Source: Bagarius yarrelli (Eukaryota; Chordata; Actinopteri; Siluriformes; Sisoridae). From it: 64,000 bases of DNA. The notes under the pieces were generated by a model. The model was not told where the DNA came from and did not search any database. It was given only the letters and a program-made list of their open reading frames with translations. This document shows positions 13,901 through 55,285 of the stretch, piece after piece. The position numbers were made by a program, and so were the translations under genes. The DNA lies in NCBI GenBank assembly GCA_005784505.1, contig VCAZ01000008.1:9790263-9854262 (forward strand), in the 5' to 3' direction. Numbering within the stretch: position 1 is the first letter of the stretch; each line of letters begins with the position of its first letter.

Positions 13901-15850
13901 CACGTCTCTGTTTGGATGTGATTAAACATTTTATTCATCAACATTTGTGGCTGTATGAACTGCACTGATTGGAATGGCGGCGTTTTATTTTTTCAGTAAC
14001 GAGTATTTAAACGAAGGACTGTTTCTGTCCGTTACGGCGGCTTTACACTTACTGACAATAAAATGCTGCGTTACTAAAATTAAGTTCAGCGGTTTATATT
14101 GTTACCCCAGTAGGCTGATCGGACCTGCAAAGTTTTTCTCTCTCTGGTGTTTGTGGAGTGAACTAATGATGATGATGATGATGATTGGTGTTTGGGAAGT
14201 GGTAGCGCAGTGGCTGGACCGTTAATTGGAAGGTTGGGGTTCGATTCCCAGAACCACCAGATTACCACTGCTGGGCCTCTGAGCAGGGCCCTTAATCCCT
14301 AATTGCCACTCTGAATAAAGACGTCCACCGAATTCCATAAATGTAAGTGTGTGTGTGTGTGTGTGTTGAGGGTGAGACACAAACACATAACTGATAACGA
14401 TTGGCTAAGTTTAGTGTAAATTATTTTTATTATCAGAGTCAGAGACCAATGCGGATGTTCACACACAAGCATGAGCAGTCACACACACACCGGCGACTTT
14501 ATCCAAAATCACATACTAGCCGATTTAGTACTACATTCACCTTAGTTTGCACCTGTTAGTACGTTCTGTATAGTACGGATTTTGGGTGGTATGAATAAAA
14601 TCTGGACGTACTACAGGATTTAAAACGGTGGCGAGTTTAAAGGACGTTTCCTTGAACTGGAAGTATAAACACTACTTTACCCTCGATGAGGCAAAAGACA
14701 AGACTGTTTTGACCAGGAAGAAAGAGTCTCTCCATGCCGGGGGGGCAGGTCGTTCTAATCTCATGAATTACCTCACATCGTCACATGACACCACAACATC
14801 AAAATAGTGTAGATTAAGTGATTTATAATAATAATAATAACAACAACAATTTATTCCATTTATTAATTTAATATTATCTGCATCCAAGGGACGTAGTAGC
14901 GCAGCGGTTACGGTGTTGGACTGCTAAAAGAAACATCAGGGTTCGATTCTCAGCACCACCAAGTTGTACCACTGTTGGGCCCCTGAGCAAGACCCTTAAG
15001 TAACATCATACTTACTTTTCCTAGTAATTAGTTACTTTTAAACTTACTAGTTACTAATAACTGATTACTTGTTTAGAGTAACACTGAGGACTAGTTTCCT
15101 TGTCGTCTTTGCGACTGTCCCACTCCGTCCTCTCCAGGCCGGGTTACAGGACTGAGACTGTCGGATAGAAACTTATTATTCCAGTCCAACCTGATAACAT
15201 TTTGAAGTGATATATTCGGAATCGGGAGCAGACGTCTCCTGCGTACGGCCCTACCCGTGCAGGTGTTTCCTGCACACACCCTGTCACATGGTAAAAATAA
15301 CATTCATTACTGTCTCAAAAAAACCAAGCATCCATCAGCCATCACCAGGACTGCTATTTTCAGTCGCCGGCTTTATCGTGTCCCTGACATCGTGTCCTTG
15401 CAGTTATGAAGGTTAAAAAGTCTCCAGTCTTTTCATCAGACTCACTACTGACTCCTTTATGTGCTTTAGGAGCAACTTCACACCAGATCTGTGTGAGGAA
15501 AGTTACCAGATCATCTGCCTGCAACCACACTGACAGTTTCTACAACCGACTCAAGATGCTGACTGTTTTTTTGTTTTGTTTTTTAAATTTGTATAATAAC
15601 ACAACCCGACCTATGCAGTGCGCATGTGTAGAATAAATACACAACAATGCAGACAGATGGATTTGTACATAAACAATAGGAAATCTATTCGTGCAATCGA
15701 AACAAAGGGACTGAAAGAGCAGGGATGTTAGTAGAGTTTGTGTAAGAGATAAATGTTGATGTGTACCTCCTCCAGCTCATCTTTGGCGTCCAGGCTGGTG
15801 GACACCAGCAGGCGGCCCTGCGCTCTCCCCTTGGCCGCTGAGGGCTCCAT
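875..15850 (-). CDS. ints3: Integrator complex subunit 3, 5' 22 exons (3' end outside window)
   Basis: Spliced minus-strand gene. Twenty-one exons with GT-AG borders join into one open frame of 748 codons (15850 down to 1112), closely similar to vertebrate INTS3 as I remember it (about 1040 residues), so roughly 290 C-terminal residues are missing or damaged. INTS3 is a helical-repeat scaffold of the nuclear Integrator complex, which cleaves snRNA and promoter-proximal Pol II transcripts. It is also the core of the SOSS DNA-damage complex with NABP1/2 and INIP. Recognisable blocks are LVRELVKSGVIGADGV (about residue 126), FIIGRDLVRLLQNVARIPE (about 224), HLAPLFDNPKLDRELR (about 447), an acidic linker FSDDEEELNNKGKKREF (about 513) and HFRGDVLPEEITEE (about 605). 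The first 1-kb repeat zone truncates or corrupts the last visible exon. The downstream partner in the opposite sense of transcription is npr1, 4.4 kb upstream. Confidence 0.95.
1112..1180 (-). CDS. ints3: ints3 exon 21
   Basis: Residues 726-748, FPDETLRSGELLNMIVAVID then STQ; 23 whole codons, acceptor CCTCCAG, donor GTCTGT. A degraded second copy of its donor region is seen at about 612-656. Confidence 0.94.
1232..1535 (+). mobile_element. Two tandem tRNA-headed SINE copies
   Basis: Each copy has a Pol III A-box-like TAGTGCAGTGG / TAGGGTAGTGG and a B box GGTTCGATTCC, then CAGCACCA. The first copy is cut after GGGCCCCTAACACCCC. The second (from 1362) continues to the tail GATAAGGGCGTCTACCAAAT. 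They lie in the intron between ints3 exons 20 and 21, antisense to the gene. Confidence 0.75.
1597..1750 (-). CDS. ints3: ints3 exon 20
   Basis: Residues 674-725, KAAAGKMSLYESFAQATALG to YLTPSIYTE. A sense-oriented SINE ends about 55 bases upstream of its acceptor. Confidence 0.95.
1808..1968 (-). mobile_element. tRNA-headed SINE
   Basis: Reverse copy of the same family: tail at 1808 (GCATTTAGTGGACGTCCTCA), GGTTAAGGGACTTGCTCAGG in the middle, B-box complement GGAATCGAACC near 1928. Sense to ints3 and close to the exon 20 acceptor. Confidence 0.75.
2015..2455 (-). mobile_element. SINE split by a (GA)n tract
   Basis: The SINE tail (TCTGGCAGATGCCCTTATCC, 2023-2042) and its head half (GGGGGATAAGGGCCTTGTTT to GGAAATCGAATCC, 2370-2435) are separated by about 280 bases of GA-rich DNA. 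This suggests microsatellite growth inside the element. Confidence 0.6.
2062..2340. repeat. (GA)n-rich polypurine tract
   Basis: Almost pure purine on the plus strand with GAGA and GAAA units; pure (GA)n at about 2251-2281. Open frames over it are Ser/Leu artefacts. Confidence 0.9.
2712..2876 (-). CDS. ints3: ints3 exon 19
   Basis: Residues 619-674, SLEESVCKPVCLIFRNLCQM to IGYHLLYYLKA. Highly conserved C-terminal helical-repeat start; GT-AG borders. Confidence 0.95.
2955..3488. repeat. 530-bp polypurine (GA/GAAA) tract in ints3 intron 18
   Basis: Purine-rich on the plus strand, so the ints3 transcript carries a CU-rich run from just after the exon 18 donor. The G-run at about 2954-2965 forms the far end. 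Confidence 0.9.
3494..3597 (-). CDS. ints3: ints3 exon 18
   Basis: Residues 585-619, EDFDSEQMSTLASCLAELFK to VLPEEITEE. The donor GTATG runs straight into a pyrimidine tract of about 530 bases on the sense strand. Confidence 0.95.
3677..3731 (-). CDS. ints3: ints3 exon 17
   Basis: Residues 566-584, SDTETQCEVMQEIVDLILE; 55-bp exon with acceptor CTGCAG and donor GTGAGT. Confidence 0.93.
3926..4055 (-). CDS. ints3: ints3 exon 16
   Basis: Residues 523-566, KKREFRFQHIKETYIEEPAD to EKVLQLQKG. The basic KKR directly follows the acidic linker. Confidence 0.95.
4171..4290 (-). CDS. ints3: ints3 exon 15 (acidic linker)
   Basis: Residues 483-523, VKMEESVPLEMDNHMLDKED to SDDEEELNNKG. A charged, probably disordered linker between the N- and C-terminal helical parts. 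A 45-bp tandem repeat lies in the intron just upstream. Confidence 0.94.
4320..4585. repeat. 45-bp tandem repeat, about 6 copies
   Basis: Unit starts ACCAGAAGTGAATACAGCTT and continues GCCAAATAGTGAGTGTGTA. Copies start near 4320, 4365, 4410, 4450, 4495 and 4540. It lies wholly inside the ints3 intron between exons 14 and 15. Confidence 0.85.
4653..4759 (-). CDS. ints3: ints3 exon 14
   Basis: Residues 447-483, HLAPLFDNPKLDRELRTMLR to CNSPSPPTE; matches the conserved boundary between the helical core and the acidic linker. Confidence 0.95.
4931..5022 (-). CDS. ints3: ints3 exon 13
   Basis: Residues 417-447, IIPHFFPPLEGQVRQGVFNS to MEKRVLA; acceptor CCAG, donor GTAAGTATC with a (CA)n run 12 bases further on. 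Confidence 0.95.
5261..5340 (-). CDS. ints3: ints3 exon 12
   Basis: Residues 390-416, PAILVMHHSMKPHPAITATL to DFMCR; donor GTGAGT. Confidence 0.95.
5432..5519 (-). CDS. ints3: ints3 exon 11
   Basis: Residues 361-390, SNVAASNAKLALFYDWLFF to KDSIMNI; GT-AG borders and in-frame join to EPAILVMHH. Confidence 0.95.
5706..5897 (-). CDS. ints3: ints3 exon 10
   Basis: Residues 297-360, VRFGQQKRYQDWFQRQYLST to IIGWLLTTCT; 64 codons, the largest exon seen here. The donor is immediately GTACACAC followed by a (CA)n run (5681-5705), so the microsatellite begins inside the splice signal. Confidence 0.95.
6104..6201 (-). CDS. ints3: ints3 exon 9
   Basis: Residues 264-296, LLQLLTSRTSRKFLACRLTP to LLFMTSR. 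A CA/TG-rich stretch starts within 10 bases of the donor. Confidence 0.94.
6377..6506 (-). CDS. ints3: ints3 exon 8
   Basis: Residues 221-264, FMECFIIGRDLVRLLQNVAR to LSPQFTG. Human has FMECLMIGRDLVRLLQ at this place, so identity is very high. Confidence 0.95.
7183..7324 (-). CDS. ints3: ints3 exon 7
   Basis: Residues 173-220, EWVLKSGMLVAMSVYTYLRL to EVDFCIGLLRER; donor GTGAGAGG. In-frame join to FMEC of exon 8. Confidence 0.94.
7368..7600. repeat. Dispersed repeat, copy A
   Basis: AGTGGAAC start, TTTAATTTATTCTAGAGGCA and TTGGCTTCCCATTG parallel the sequence at 9650-10090, which suggests a shared interspersed element. The family was not identified. Confidence 0.35.
7762..7828 (-). CDS. ints3: ints3 exon 6
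   Basis: Residues 151-173, GDITSKNVWLAENVLDILVD; the splice to exon 7 rebuilds QREWVLKSG. Confidence 0.93.
8178..8262 (-). CDS. ints3: ints3 exon 5
   Basis: Residues 123-151, LVWLVRELVKSGVIGADG to MKQIAG, the most conserved N-terminal helical block. It ends after the first base of a Gly codon and joins exon 6 in frame. Confidence 0.95.
8346..8459 (-). CDS. ints3: ints3 exon 4
   Basis: Residues 85-122, CYRDLTLVNRDGMNVV to QDQCRTQ; 38 codons. The acceptor side faces the 36-bp minisatellite that fills the preceding intron. Confidence 0.94.
8555..9085. repeat. Minisatellite, about 36-bp unit, roughly 14 copies
   Basis: Unit CTTACTGAATCAGAGGCCAC followed by ACCCACTTTACTAAAA, with variation in length and bases. 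It fills most of the intron between ints3 exons 3 and 4. Confidence 0.88.
9302..9385 (-). CDS. ints3: ints3 exon 3
   Basis: Residues 57-84, VCKGPQQHEEVCLGLF to PPQAQR; 28 codons, phase 0 on both sides. The donor GTAAG is followed about 17 bases later by a TG/CA-type microsatellite (9239-9287). Confidence 0.93.
9646..10090. repeat. Dispersed repeat, copy B
   Basis: CAGTGGAACCTCAGCTAAAG start and TTTCCGTCGGCTTCCCTTGT in the middle, both with counterparts at 7368-7600. Probably a degenerate transposable element. Confidence 0.35.
10660..10972 (-). mobile_element. SINE-like element, second family
   Basis: GGGGGTCAGAGCGCAGGG, CAGCGCCCCTGGAGCAGGAA, GGTTAAGGGTCTTGCTCGAG, and a tRNA-like end near 10955 (TTTGAGCCACCACTGCCCC, the complement of a SINE head). 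The segment around GGTGGTGGGGCT is duplicated inside the copy. The same family is at 30110, 42515 and 49800. Confidence 0.7.
12030..12113 (-). CDS. ints3: ints3 exon 2
   Basis: Residues 29-56, RLERCVSI to SEREANDALTAH; 28 whole codons, phase 0 on both sides, acceptor TTTTCAG and donor GTGAGT. It is isolated between introns of 3.7 and 2.6 kb. Confidence 0.93.
12535..12775 (+). mobile_element. Interspersed repeat with (GAATT) tail, LINE-like 3' end
   Basis: GGGAGTTTTTCCTTGCCACC, GTAAAGCTGCTTTGTGACAA and the tail AACTGAATTGAATTGAAT are hallmarks of a very common teleost repeat whose 3' end carries GAATT units. A diverged relative is at 55030-55285. Confidence 0.65.
12838..12970 (+). mobile_element. 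tRNA-headed SINE, 3' truncated
   Basis: A box GCGCAGTGGCTAAGG, B box GGTTCGATTCTC, then GCTGGGTCCCTGAGCAAGAC; the tail is degenerate. Confidence 0.75.
13196..13455 (+). mobile_element. SINE with internal tandem triplication
   Basis: The head contains three successive GTGGTCATTGGAATGC units of about 29 bp (13246, 13275, 13304), then the normal GGTTCGATTCTC B box and a full tail to CTACCAAATGCCAGAAA. Confidence 0.75.
13490..13572. repeat. 83-bp duplicated segment, copy 1
   Basis: CTAGTAATTAGTTACTTTTA to TTGTTTAGAGTAACACTGA is repeated nearly exactly at 15005-15087. It is full of AGTTACT/AGTAACT inverted motifs, like known teleost DNA-transposon ends. Confidence 0.8.
13600..13760 (+). mobile_element. 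SINE remnant
   Basis: Lacks the A box but keeps TTACCACTGCTGGGCCCCTG, an internal poly-A (13691-13706) and the tail GGCGTCTACCAAATGACAAA. Confidence 0.55.
14197..14350 (+). mobile_element. tRNA-headed SINE
   Basis: GGGAAGTGGTAGCGCAGTGG head, GGTTCGATTCCC B box, tail AAGACGTCCACCGAATTCCA. Confidence 0.78.
14886..15002 (+). mobile_element. tRNA-headed SINE, truncated
   Basis: TAGTAGCGCAGCGGTTACGG head and GGTTCGATTCTC B box. It stops at GACCCTTAA, right at the second copy of the 83-bp segment. Confidence 0.75.
15005..15087. repeat. 83-bp duplicated segment, copy 2
   Basis: Differs from 13490-13572 by only a few bases. The flanks differ, apart from SINE sequence on the left in both places. 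Confidence 0.8.
15767..15850 (-). CDS. ints3: ints3 exon 1 (coding part)
   Basis: Encodes residues 1-28, from MEPSAAKG to DAKDELEE, with donor GTACAC. I chose this ATG because it is followed at once by the conserved LLVSTSLDAKDELEE block. The N-terminus is shorter than the Gly/Ala-rich human one. The 5' UTR runs upward into a CG-richer promoter zone. Confidence 0.93.
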
Positions 15851-16330
15851 CACCTCCCGCCTCGCTTCGCCTCGCCACCGCCGACTTCAGCGGGCTCAAA
15901 GGGGCTAAAGCGGTTCGGGGCTTGACGAAAACCCCGTGTTTTTTTAATCTTTCTTTCCCCTTTTTTAATCACCTGTCGTTTGCTTATGCACTTATCAGCA
16001 CTTTCTCCGCCCACACACAATGTGTTTATGACGCGAATTCGCCAGCTTTAGCGAGGCCGCTCCGGTGTTTTTTAGCCAGTGTCCCGACTACAACGATCCG
16101 ACTTCCGCAGGACACACGGCGGCCTAGCGGAAGTAGTTCCTTCGCTCGATTAAGAGGCGGGACAAAGACACGAGTTTGAACCAATCGTTATCAGAGTACA
16201 CTTGACTGACGTCGTATTTAACCAACTCGTCGATGATGTTTCGGCGCGTCAACCGCACCCTGTGATTGGCTGACTCTCAAACAGCATTTTTATTGGACCC
16301 GAGGTGCACTACGTAAGGCATAAAAGCCAT
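15851..16330 (-). promoter_or_regulatory. ints3: Probable ints3 promoter and 5' UTR region
   Basis: CG-dinucleotide-richer than its surroundings. Minus-strand CCAAT boxes (ATTGG on plus) lie at 16265-16269 and 16292-16296, with a plus-strand CCAAT at 16181-16185 and a CRE-like TGACGTC at 16207-16213. No TATA box in a convincing place for the minus strand, as expected for a housekeeping gene. The transcription start is inferred to lie between about 15900 and 16150. Confidence 0.5.
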
Positions 16331-16829
16331 TATTTCACCCTTAATATAGTGACCCTACAAAGGCAACATGGAGGCATTTGGGATTCGGACATACATTTTT
16401 TATAAAAACTGGCTTTAAACTGAGTTCTTTAGCTAAACGTTGATTTTTAAACATGCTGTCGATTTGGTTGTGTGTTTAATATTTGTATTTGTATTATTAC
16501 AACAATTTAAGGATTAAAAATACGAAATGACGCTCGTTTAACCGCACGATGGCGCTGTTTCCGGAAAATTTTCTTATAGACGAGAAGAAGAAAAAGAAAC
16601 GAACGTGGTGCTCAGCACGTCTTTTCTAGTTCTGTAGAATTTAGAGGCATGATAATCAGTCCAGATCTTTTTCAGCGCCAATGTACTTTCATTTTAATCA
16701 TCCATTAAACAAACAAACAAACAAACAAAAAATACTGATTTGCTGATATTTTTTCACCAGCACTTCCACATAAATGTCTGAAGCACACGAATGTCTGAAA
16801 TGTAAGTTCTAAAATTACATTAAGAGACT

Positions 16830-17215
16830 CGAACCCTGTTCCAGTATGACAATGTACCTGTGCACAAGACCCCCCCCCCGAGCTCCATAAAGACATGCTG
16901 TGTTCTGATTACTGGAAAAGAACTCTCATGTCCTGCACAGAACCCTGATTCTGACTCATCCCCGTTAAACTGAACACCTTTGGGATGGACTGGAACCCCA
17001 ACTGAACCCCAGACCTCCTTACCTCAACATTAATGTCTGGTCTCTGATCTCACTAATACTATTGTGTCTGAATGATCAAATTCCCACAGTCACATGACCC
17101 AATCATGTGGAAGGTCTTTCCAGAAATGTGGATGTTATTATAAAAGTAAGAATGAGGCCACATCTGGAATAGGATGATCAAAAACATCTGGATTTGCGGA
17201 TTATATGGATCATAG
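16830..17215 (+). mobile_element. Tc1-like transposase 3' remnant, copy 1
   Basis: CAGTATGACAATGTACCTGT, GTCCTGCACAGAACCCTGAT, then ACACCTTTGGGATGGACTGG. These match the reading of the D-P-N-x-P-x-H / SPDLNP-x-E-x-LWD region of Tc1-family transposases, with many breaks. The same family is at 56715-57085. Confidence 0.6.
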
Positions 17216-17511
17216 ACTCTCCATTAACACTGTGTTCTGGGGATCGGATACATAAACTCTAGCTATAATTCGAGCAATTTTACGGCTCTCTGTTTACTGA
17301 TGCTGCTTTCAGTTTGGTTACGTATTTTGATATAATAATTACATCTTAGACTCTCGTATTTACAGTTTATTCTTGTTTTTTTCCCGCCGTTTTTCTTTAC
17401 AAAAGCTCAGTCACACCATAAAGTAACACATACAGTAATATATTTCTAACATTTTTTTAAAACACAATATTTGACATCTAATAAAAATATACAGAAGATT
17501 AAAAGCCCTTC

Positions 17512-17815
17512 CTAAAAAGAGAGAGACAGAAAGAGAGAGAGACAGAGAAAGAGGAAGAGAAAAAAAGAGAGACAGAGAAAGGGAGAGAAAGATAGAGAGA
17601 AAGAAAGACAGAGAAAGTCATAAAAAAGAGACAAAGAGGGAGACAGAGAGAGAGAGACAGAGGAAGAGAGAAAGACAGAGAGAGAGCGACAGAGAGAAAG
17701 AGGAAGACAGAAAGAGAGAGACAAAGAGAGAACGAGAGAGGAGAGACAGAACGTAAGAGGAAGAGAGAAAAAGAGAGAAGGAGAGAGAGACAGAGAGAGA
17801 GAGTAGGAGAACACT
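17512..17815. repeat. (GA)n polypurine tract
   Basis: Mixed GAGA / GACA / GAAA units on the plus strand; open frames on the minus strand are Ser/Leu-rich artefacts. Confidence 0.88.
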
Positions 17816-19539
17816 GAGCTGCACATTTAATACATCACACATTAGAAAACTAATGATTTTACTAAATGAATTGTTGTGGTGTTTTCATAGAGTCAAAGTG
17901 TTACTGTATGATGACACACTCAGAATATGGCAACCCCTTTCTTCTTTATACTCTTTTTCAAAAAGGAACCGGAGGTGTGTGAGAACTCGAAGTTACTCGA
18001 ATACAATCTGTGTGTCTGTGAAGTCCACGTCGAGGTTCTGTTCAAGCTTTCCCGCTGTGCGTCCACATCGGGGCTTAGAGAGAAGATCCAGAGTCTCATC
18101 TCATCTGGAGCTGTTTTAGGGTTTGGTCCTGAATCTGCATTTTAATCATCGGTTTAAAACCTGTTTTTAACCATTTATAATTCGATAACATGGGCAGGGA
18201 ATTTTTCGATTAGACGGAATTAGACGGAAGTCTCTGATGCTCCGATCTGAGTCAGAATTCCGCACAAAACCGTCTGTAAGGTTTTCAAGGTTTCTTGTCT
18301 GGTCCTTCCATTAATCATGCAACATTTGTCCGCCTGATTAAACTGGTAATAAAACATGATCTAAAAAATGATTAACCATTTTTGTAACATCAATGACATC
18401 AAATCAAACAATAACTAAAATATAAAAACTTTTAAAAAAGGGTCAAATTTAACCTGAAGACGAGAGAAAGAAAAAAAAAAGAGTGAAGAACCAAACAACA
18501 GCGAAGAAACAAAAAACCCCTTATGATGCTGATGAGAGAGAGCAGACGAAAATGGCTGGACTGCTCGGAAAACTAACATCACTCAATGATTCTGTCCTGA
18601 GCAGAAAAGCAAATATCATGAAGGGAGACGAAATCCAATAACAAAAGACATCATCAGGAATCAGAGGCGACAATAAACCACTGAAACTGAACAGCTGAAG
18701 ACCAAAAAGACTGAACAACATAATAAATTTGAAAAATCAAAAATAATATAATGATGTCATATCCTTCCGAGACTCCGCCCATTGACTTGTGTCCTTGTTT
18801 TTTTTATTTTATTAGCTGGTCTTAGAATTTCTGCTGTGCTCTACTGTACAGAGGACATCCTGGGCTTTCTAGTGACCGGTCATTTGATTGGCTGGGATGC
18901 TAAGAACTAGTTCTTACACTGCATCCAAAATGGCAAGCACATTTTATGGAAAGGTCTGTGTTTATAAACTTTTTTTTAAGATAAAGAATTTTGCCTTTAT
19001 AGGTCAGACAGAGCTGAAATAGGGGCAACAGAGAGAGGAGGGTGGGACCAGAAAGGTCCTGAGCTGGAATCGAACCCAGGTCGCAACTGCGCATGTGGGT
19101 GCCACGTTTATTACAGTGGACATGCTGTCAAATGACAAATAATACAATTTAAAGACTGTAGAATGTTTTTAACTCAAAAGGAGTTGAAGAAAATAACATA
19201 AAATGTCGATGACACCTTTTCTCGGCTATCAGGCGGACATCAGTGAACAAAAGACCATGTATCACCTGCAGCTCACCAGCGGTTTCCTGTACATATATAA
19301 TAATATCTAATCATTTATTATCTGAATATATTTAAATAAGAATCCATTAGCGCGGTAAACTATGTTTTTTGGTCATTTTTTTCAAAGTAAATAAGAAGTA
19401 AAGTCTGGAAAAAGTAATACTGTGTAAAAAGATAGTCATATTTTGTTTTTCTAAAAACATTTTGAAGAAAAATATTGAATCTGTTAAAACGCTAGTTACC
19501 CTTTTGGCACATGGAAATATGGTTAAATTGGCAAATTAT

Positions 19540-19705
19540 TTGTCTATTCGGCAGACGCCCCTAAATCTTTCATACTATTAAGCAATTGAGGCTGTTAAGG
19601 GCCTTGCTCAGGGGCCCAGCAGTAGCAAATTGGTGATGCTGGGAATCGAACCCACAATCTTCCAATTAGCAGTCCAACACCTTAACCACTGCGCTTTCAC
19701 AGTCT
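19540..19705 (-). mobile_element. tRNA-headed SINE
   Basis: GGCAGACGCCCCTAAATC tail, GGGCCTTGCTCAGGGGCCCA, GGAATCGAACCCACAATC (B-box complement), then ACCTTAACCACTGCGCT. Confidence 0.78.
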
Positions 19706-20135
19706 TTTGTCTTGTATTAACAAATAATGCTTAAAATAACATTAATAATAATGTTAAATATCATGATATCGTGACTATCGACTAATTAACGCAAATTAAT
19801 AATAAAGGGCGGTCTATTTAAACTAAGGAATTCAGTAGGAACCTCAACCCGAGGAAATAAATAGAAAAGTGGGCACTTTAACACCCCCTATAGGCAAAAT
19901 GGTGCATTTCCTCAAAATTTTGATAGCTGATCATCTCTCCATTATCTCCTACTAGAACAAACCTCATTGCTATGCAAACACGAGGACGAAACTTTTGATC
20001 CCTCCTGCACAACAGAAAAAACAGACATCACATGTGACCATCTCTCTCTGGATGATGCTGTCCTGCTTCTTAAAGCGGCGAGTTCTTTTACTGGATAACA
20101 ACCTTATATTCTTGGAAATGCTGTCGCTGCTTTTT

Positions 20136-20141
20136 TTTATT
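20136..20141 (-). terminator. npr1: Candidate npr1 poly(A) signal AATAAA
   Basis: TTTATT on plus gives AATAAA about 155 bases past the npr1 stop. It is a reasonable position, but other AT-rich candidates exist further down. Confidence 0.35.
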
Positions 20142-20295
20142 TACATCTTTTGGTTTTTTTTTTTGGTCTGTAAACGTTTCTGCTACATGATCGTATACAG
20201 TAATATTTCTCCACTGTGTGTGTGTGTGTGTGTGTATGTGTGTGTGTGTGTGTGCGCGCGCTGCGTCTCGGGGTGTCCCGCTCAAGCGTTTTTGG

Positions 20296-53596
<33,301 letters not shown>

Positions 53597-53634
53597 CTGG
53601 GAATAAAAAAATAAAAAATAGATATAAACACACC

Positions 53635-53640
<6 letters not shown>

Positions 53641-53668
<28 letters not shown>
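53641..53668. repeat. (CA)n microsatellite
   Basis: About 14 CA repeats 45 bases upstream of the npr1 exon acceptor, (TG)n in the transcript. Confidence 0.95.
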
Positions 53669-53672
<4 letters not shown>

Positions 53673-54194
53673 GTTATGAGAATAATTGACTGTCCAATGT
53701 GACTTAATGATAGTCTTATGGTGTGAATGTGTGTGTTTTTAGGTTTAAAGCCAAATGAAATAATATCATTATACGAGTAAAATGATTTATAATAAAATGA
53801 TTCATAGTAAAATGATTCATATAATATTGTACATTCAATCTTATTTTTGTACTTTTCTGAGTTGATATAATAAAATATTTGTAGCAAAGGGGCATAAAAT
53901 TGTTCAGCTGTACACAGTTTTGTCAATTTCTGCTGAATCGTGGTGGTCCCCCGCTTATGTGATGGACTCAAGGTATCCGAAATTAGGATGACTCGAGTAT
54001 GAGGAGTATTTTCAAAGCTTTTTTTTCACATGCAAGCTGTTAAATTTAGGGCATTAAAAAGTATTTAAAAAAATATGCTGGAGGATATAAAGAAAACAAA
54101 TTACTCCTCAGCCAGGGCTAAACCAAACCTAGCCAATTTTGGCAAATTCACCAGTATGTATAGCTTTAGCCTATATAATACCCTTTGTAGAAGT

Positions 54195-54350
54195 GGTAGC
54201 TTAGTTTAGATGTCGGACCACCAAGCTGTCACTGCTGGGCCCCTGATTGAGGCCCTTTAACTTTTCCTTTGAATTAAAACAAAAATTAAATAAATGGAAG
54301 TCGCTTTGGATCAGAGTGATTTATTCTGGCCAAATGGCAGTAATGTAACT
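54195..54350 (+). mobile_element. SINE, degenerate
   Basis: GAAGTGGTAGCTTAGTTTAG head, CACTGCTGGGCCCCTGATTG, tail GGCCAAATGGCAGTAATG; B box deleted. Confidence 0.6.
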
Positions 54351-54499
54351 GTAAATATACAAGAATTCTAACCTAAAACCCACATTTATTAGGCACAATT
54401 GTTTGGCACCCTAATAGACAGAAAGCCATGGTCATGTTAACATATAATAATACCTAGAATATTAAAATAAACTGCAGGAGGCAGATCCTTTTCTTATCT

Positions 54500-55285
54500 A
54501 GTGACTAAACTCTTACACTGTTCGGGAGGCAGACACACTCTCAGTTTAAAATTAGATTAAAGACTCATCTCTTTAACCTGGATTACACATAATACACACA
54601 TTTTCATTACCTAAATCCGTTATGGTGCAATAATCAGGTCAACCGGAATGGGGAACACCAATATATATGCCCATCATAAGTAGAATTGCATCTACACTAA
54701 CATCTATCCATCCATCCATCTTCTATATCTGCTTATTCCCTAATTCAGGGTCACAGGGATCTGCTGGGGTCTATCCCAGCTGTCTCTGAAATTGCCCATA
54801 AGAGTGTGAGTGTGTGTGTGACCGTCACACACAGGCTATTTAGAATCACCAGTCAACTTAACATACATGTTTTTGGACTGTGGGAGGAAACCGGAGAACC
54901 CGGAGTAAACCCACACAAGCACACGGAGAACATACAAACTCCACACAGGAAGGCCCCTACTGGGAATTAAACCCGGGCCTTCATGCTGTGAGGCAACCGT
55001 TCTAACCACTAAGCCACCGTTATTCTGGTTATTTGTTATTCCAAGCTTACCGTCACCACCAGATCCAGTCCATATCCAGCCCAGTTTTCGGATCAGCAAA
55101 AAACCAATAAGCCCCAAGGGCAGATTTTGATTCTTTGCTGCTGTCGCCTCTGGCTTGCTTATTTGGGGACTGTTAATCGACAGATATTGATTAAACGGAG
55201 TGTTTTAGTGAATTTAGATTTGATTTGTAAATCTGCTTTAATACAATCGTTACTACTGTAAAAAGCACTAAATAAATAAAGGTGA
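54500..55285 (+). mobile_element. LINE-like 3' end with nested SINE
   Basis: TTAAAGACTCATCTCTTTAA and CTGGATTACACATAATACAC on the left, and GCTGCTGTCGCCTCTGGCTT, ACTGTAAAAAGCACTAAATA on the right, fit the teleost LINE-like 3' region also seen at 12535. A third-family SINE (54704-55020) sits between. Confidence 0.55.
54704..55020 (-). mobile_element. tRNA-derived SINE, third family, nested
   Basis: CCATCCATCCATCTTCTATA end, GGGAGGAAACCGGAGAACCC, GAACATACAAACTCCACACA, ACCACTAAGCCACCGTTATT. Interrupts the LINE-like repeat. Confidence 0.78.

Larger units (their letters stand above)
12114..15766 (-). other. ints3: ints3 intron 1 (3.7 kb)
   Basis: Mostly interspersed repeats: a LINE-like 3' end (12535-12775), five SINE copies and a duplicated 83-bp segment. 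Nothing recognisable in 13765-14190, 14350-14880 or 15090-15766. Confidence 0.7.
16331..20295. other. ints3-npr1 intergenic region
   Basis: Contains a Tc1-like remnant, a GA tract, a SINE and the likely npr1 3' UTR. I recognise no gene in 17820-19540; the short frames near 17853-18145 have no family resemblance I can name. Confidence 0.6.

Noticed and set aside
16320..16430. Short plus-strand start (ATGGAGGCATTTGGG) near a TATA-like ATAAAAG, a possible divergent gene
   Set aside because: The frame closes after 16 codons and no downstream exon was found.
17853..18145. Two overlapping plus frames of 72-88 codons upstream of ints3
   Set aside because: No recognisable domain, no conserved start context, and no second exon could be argued.
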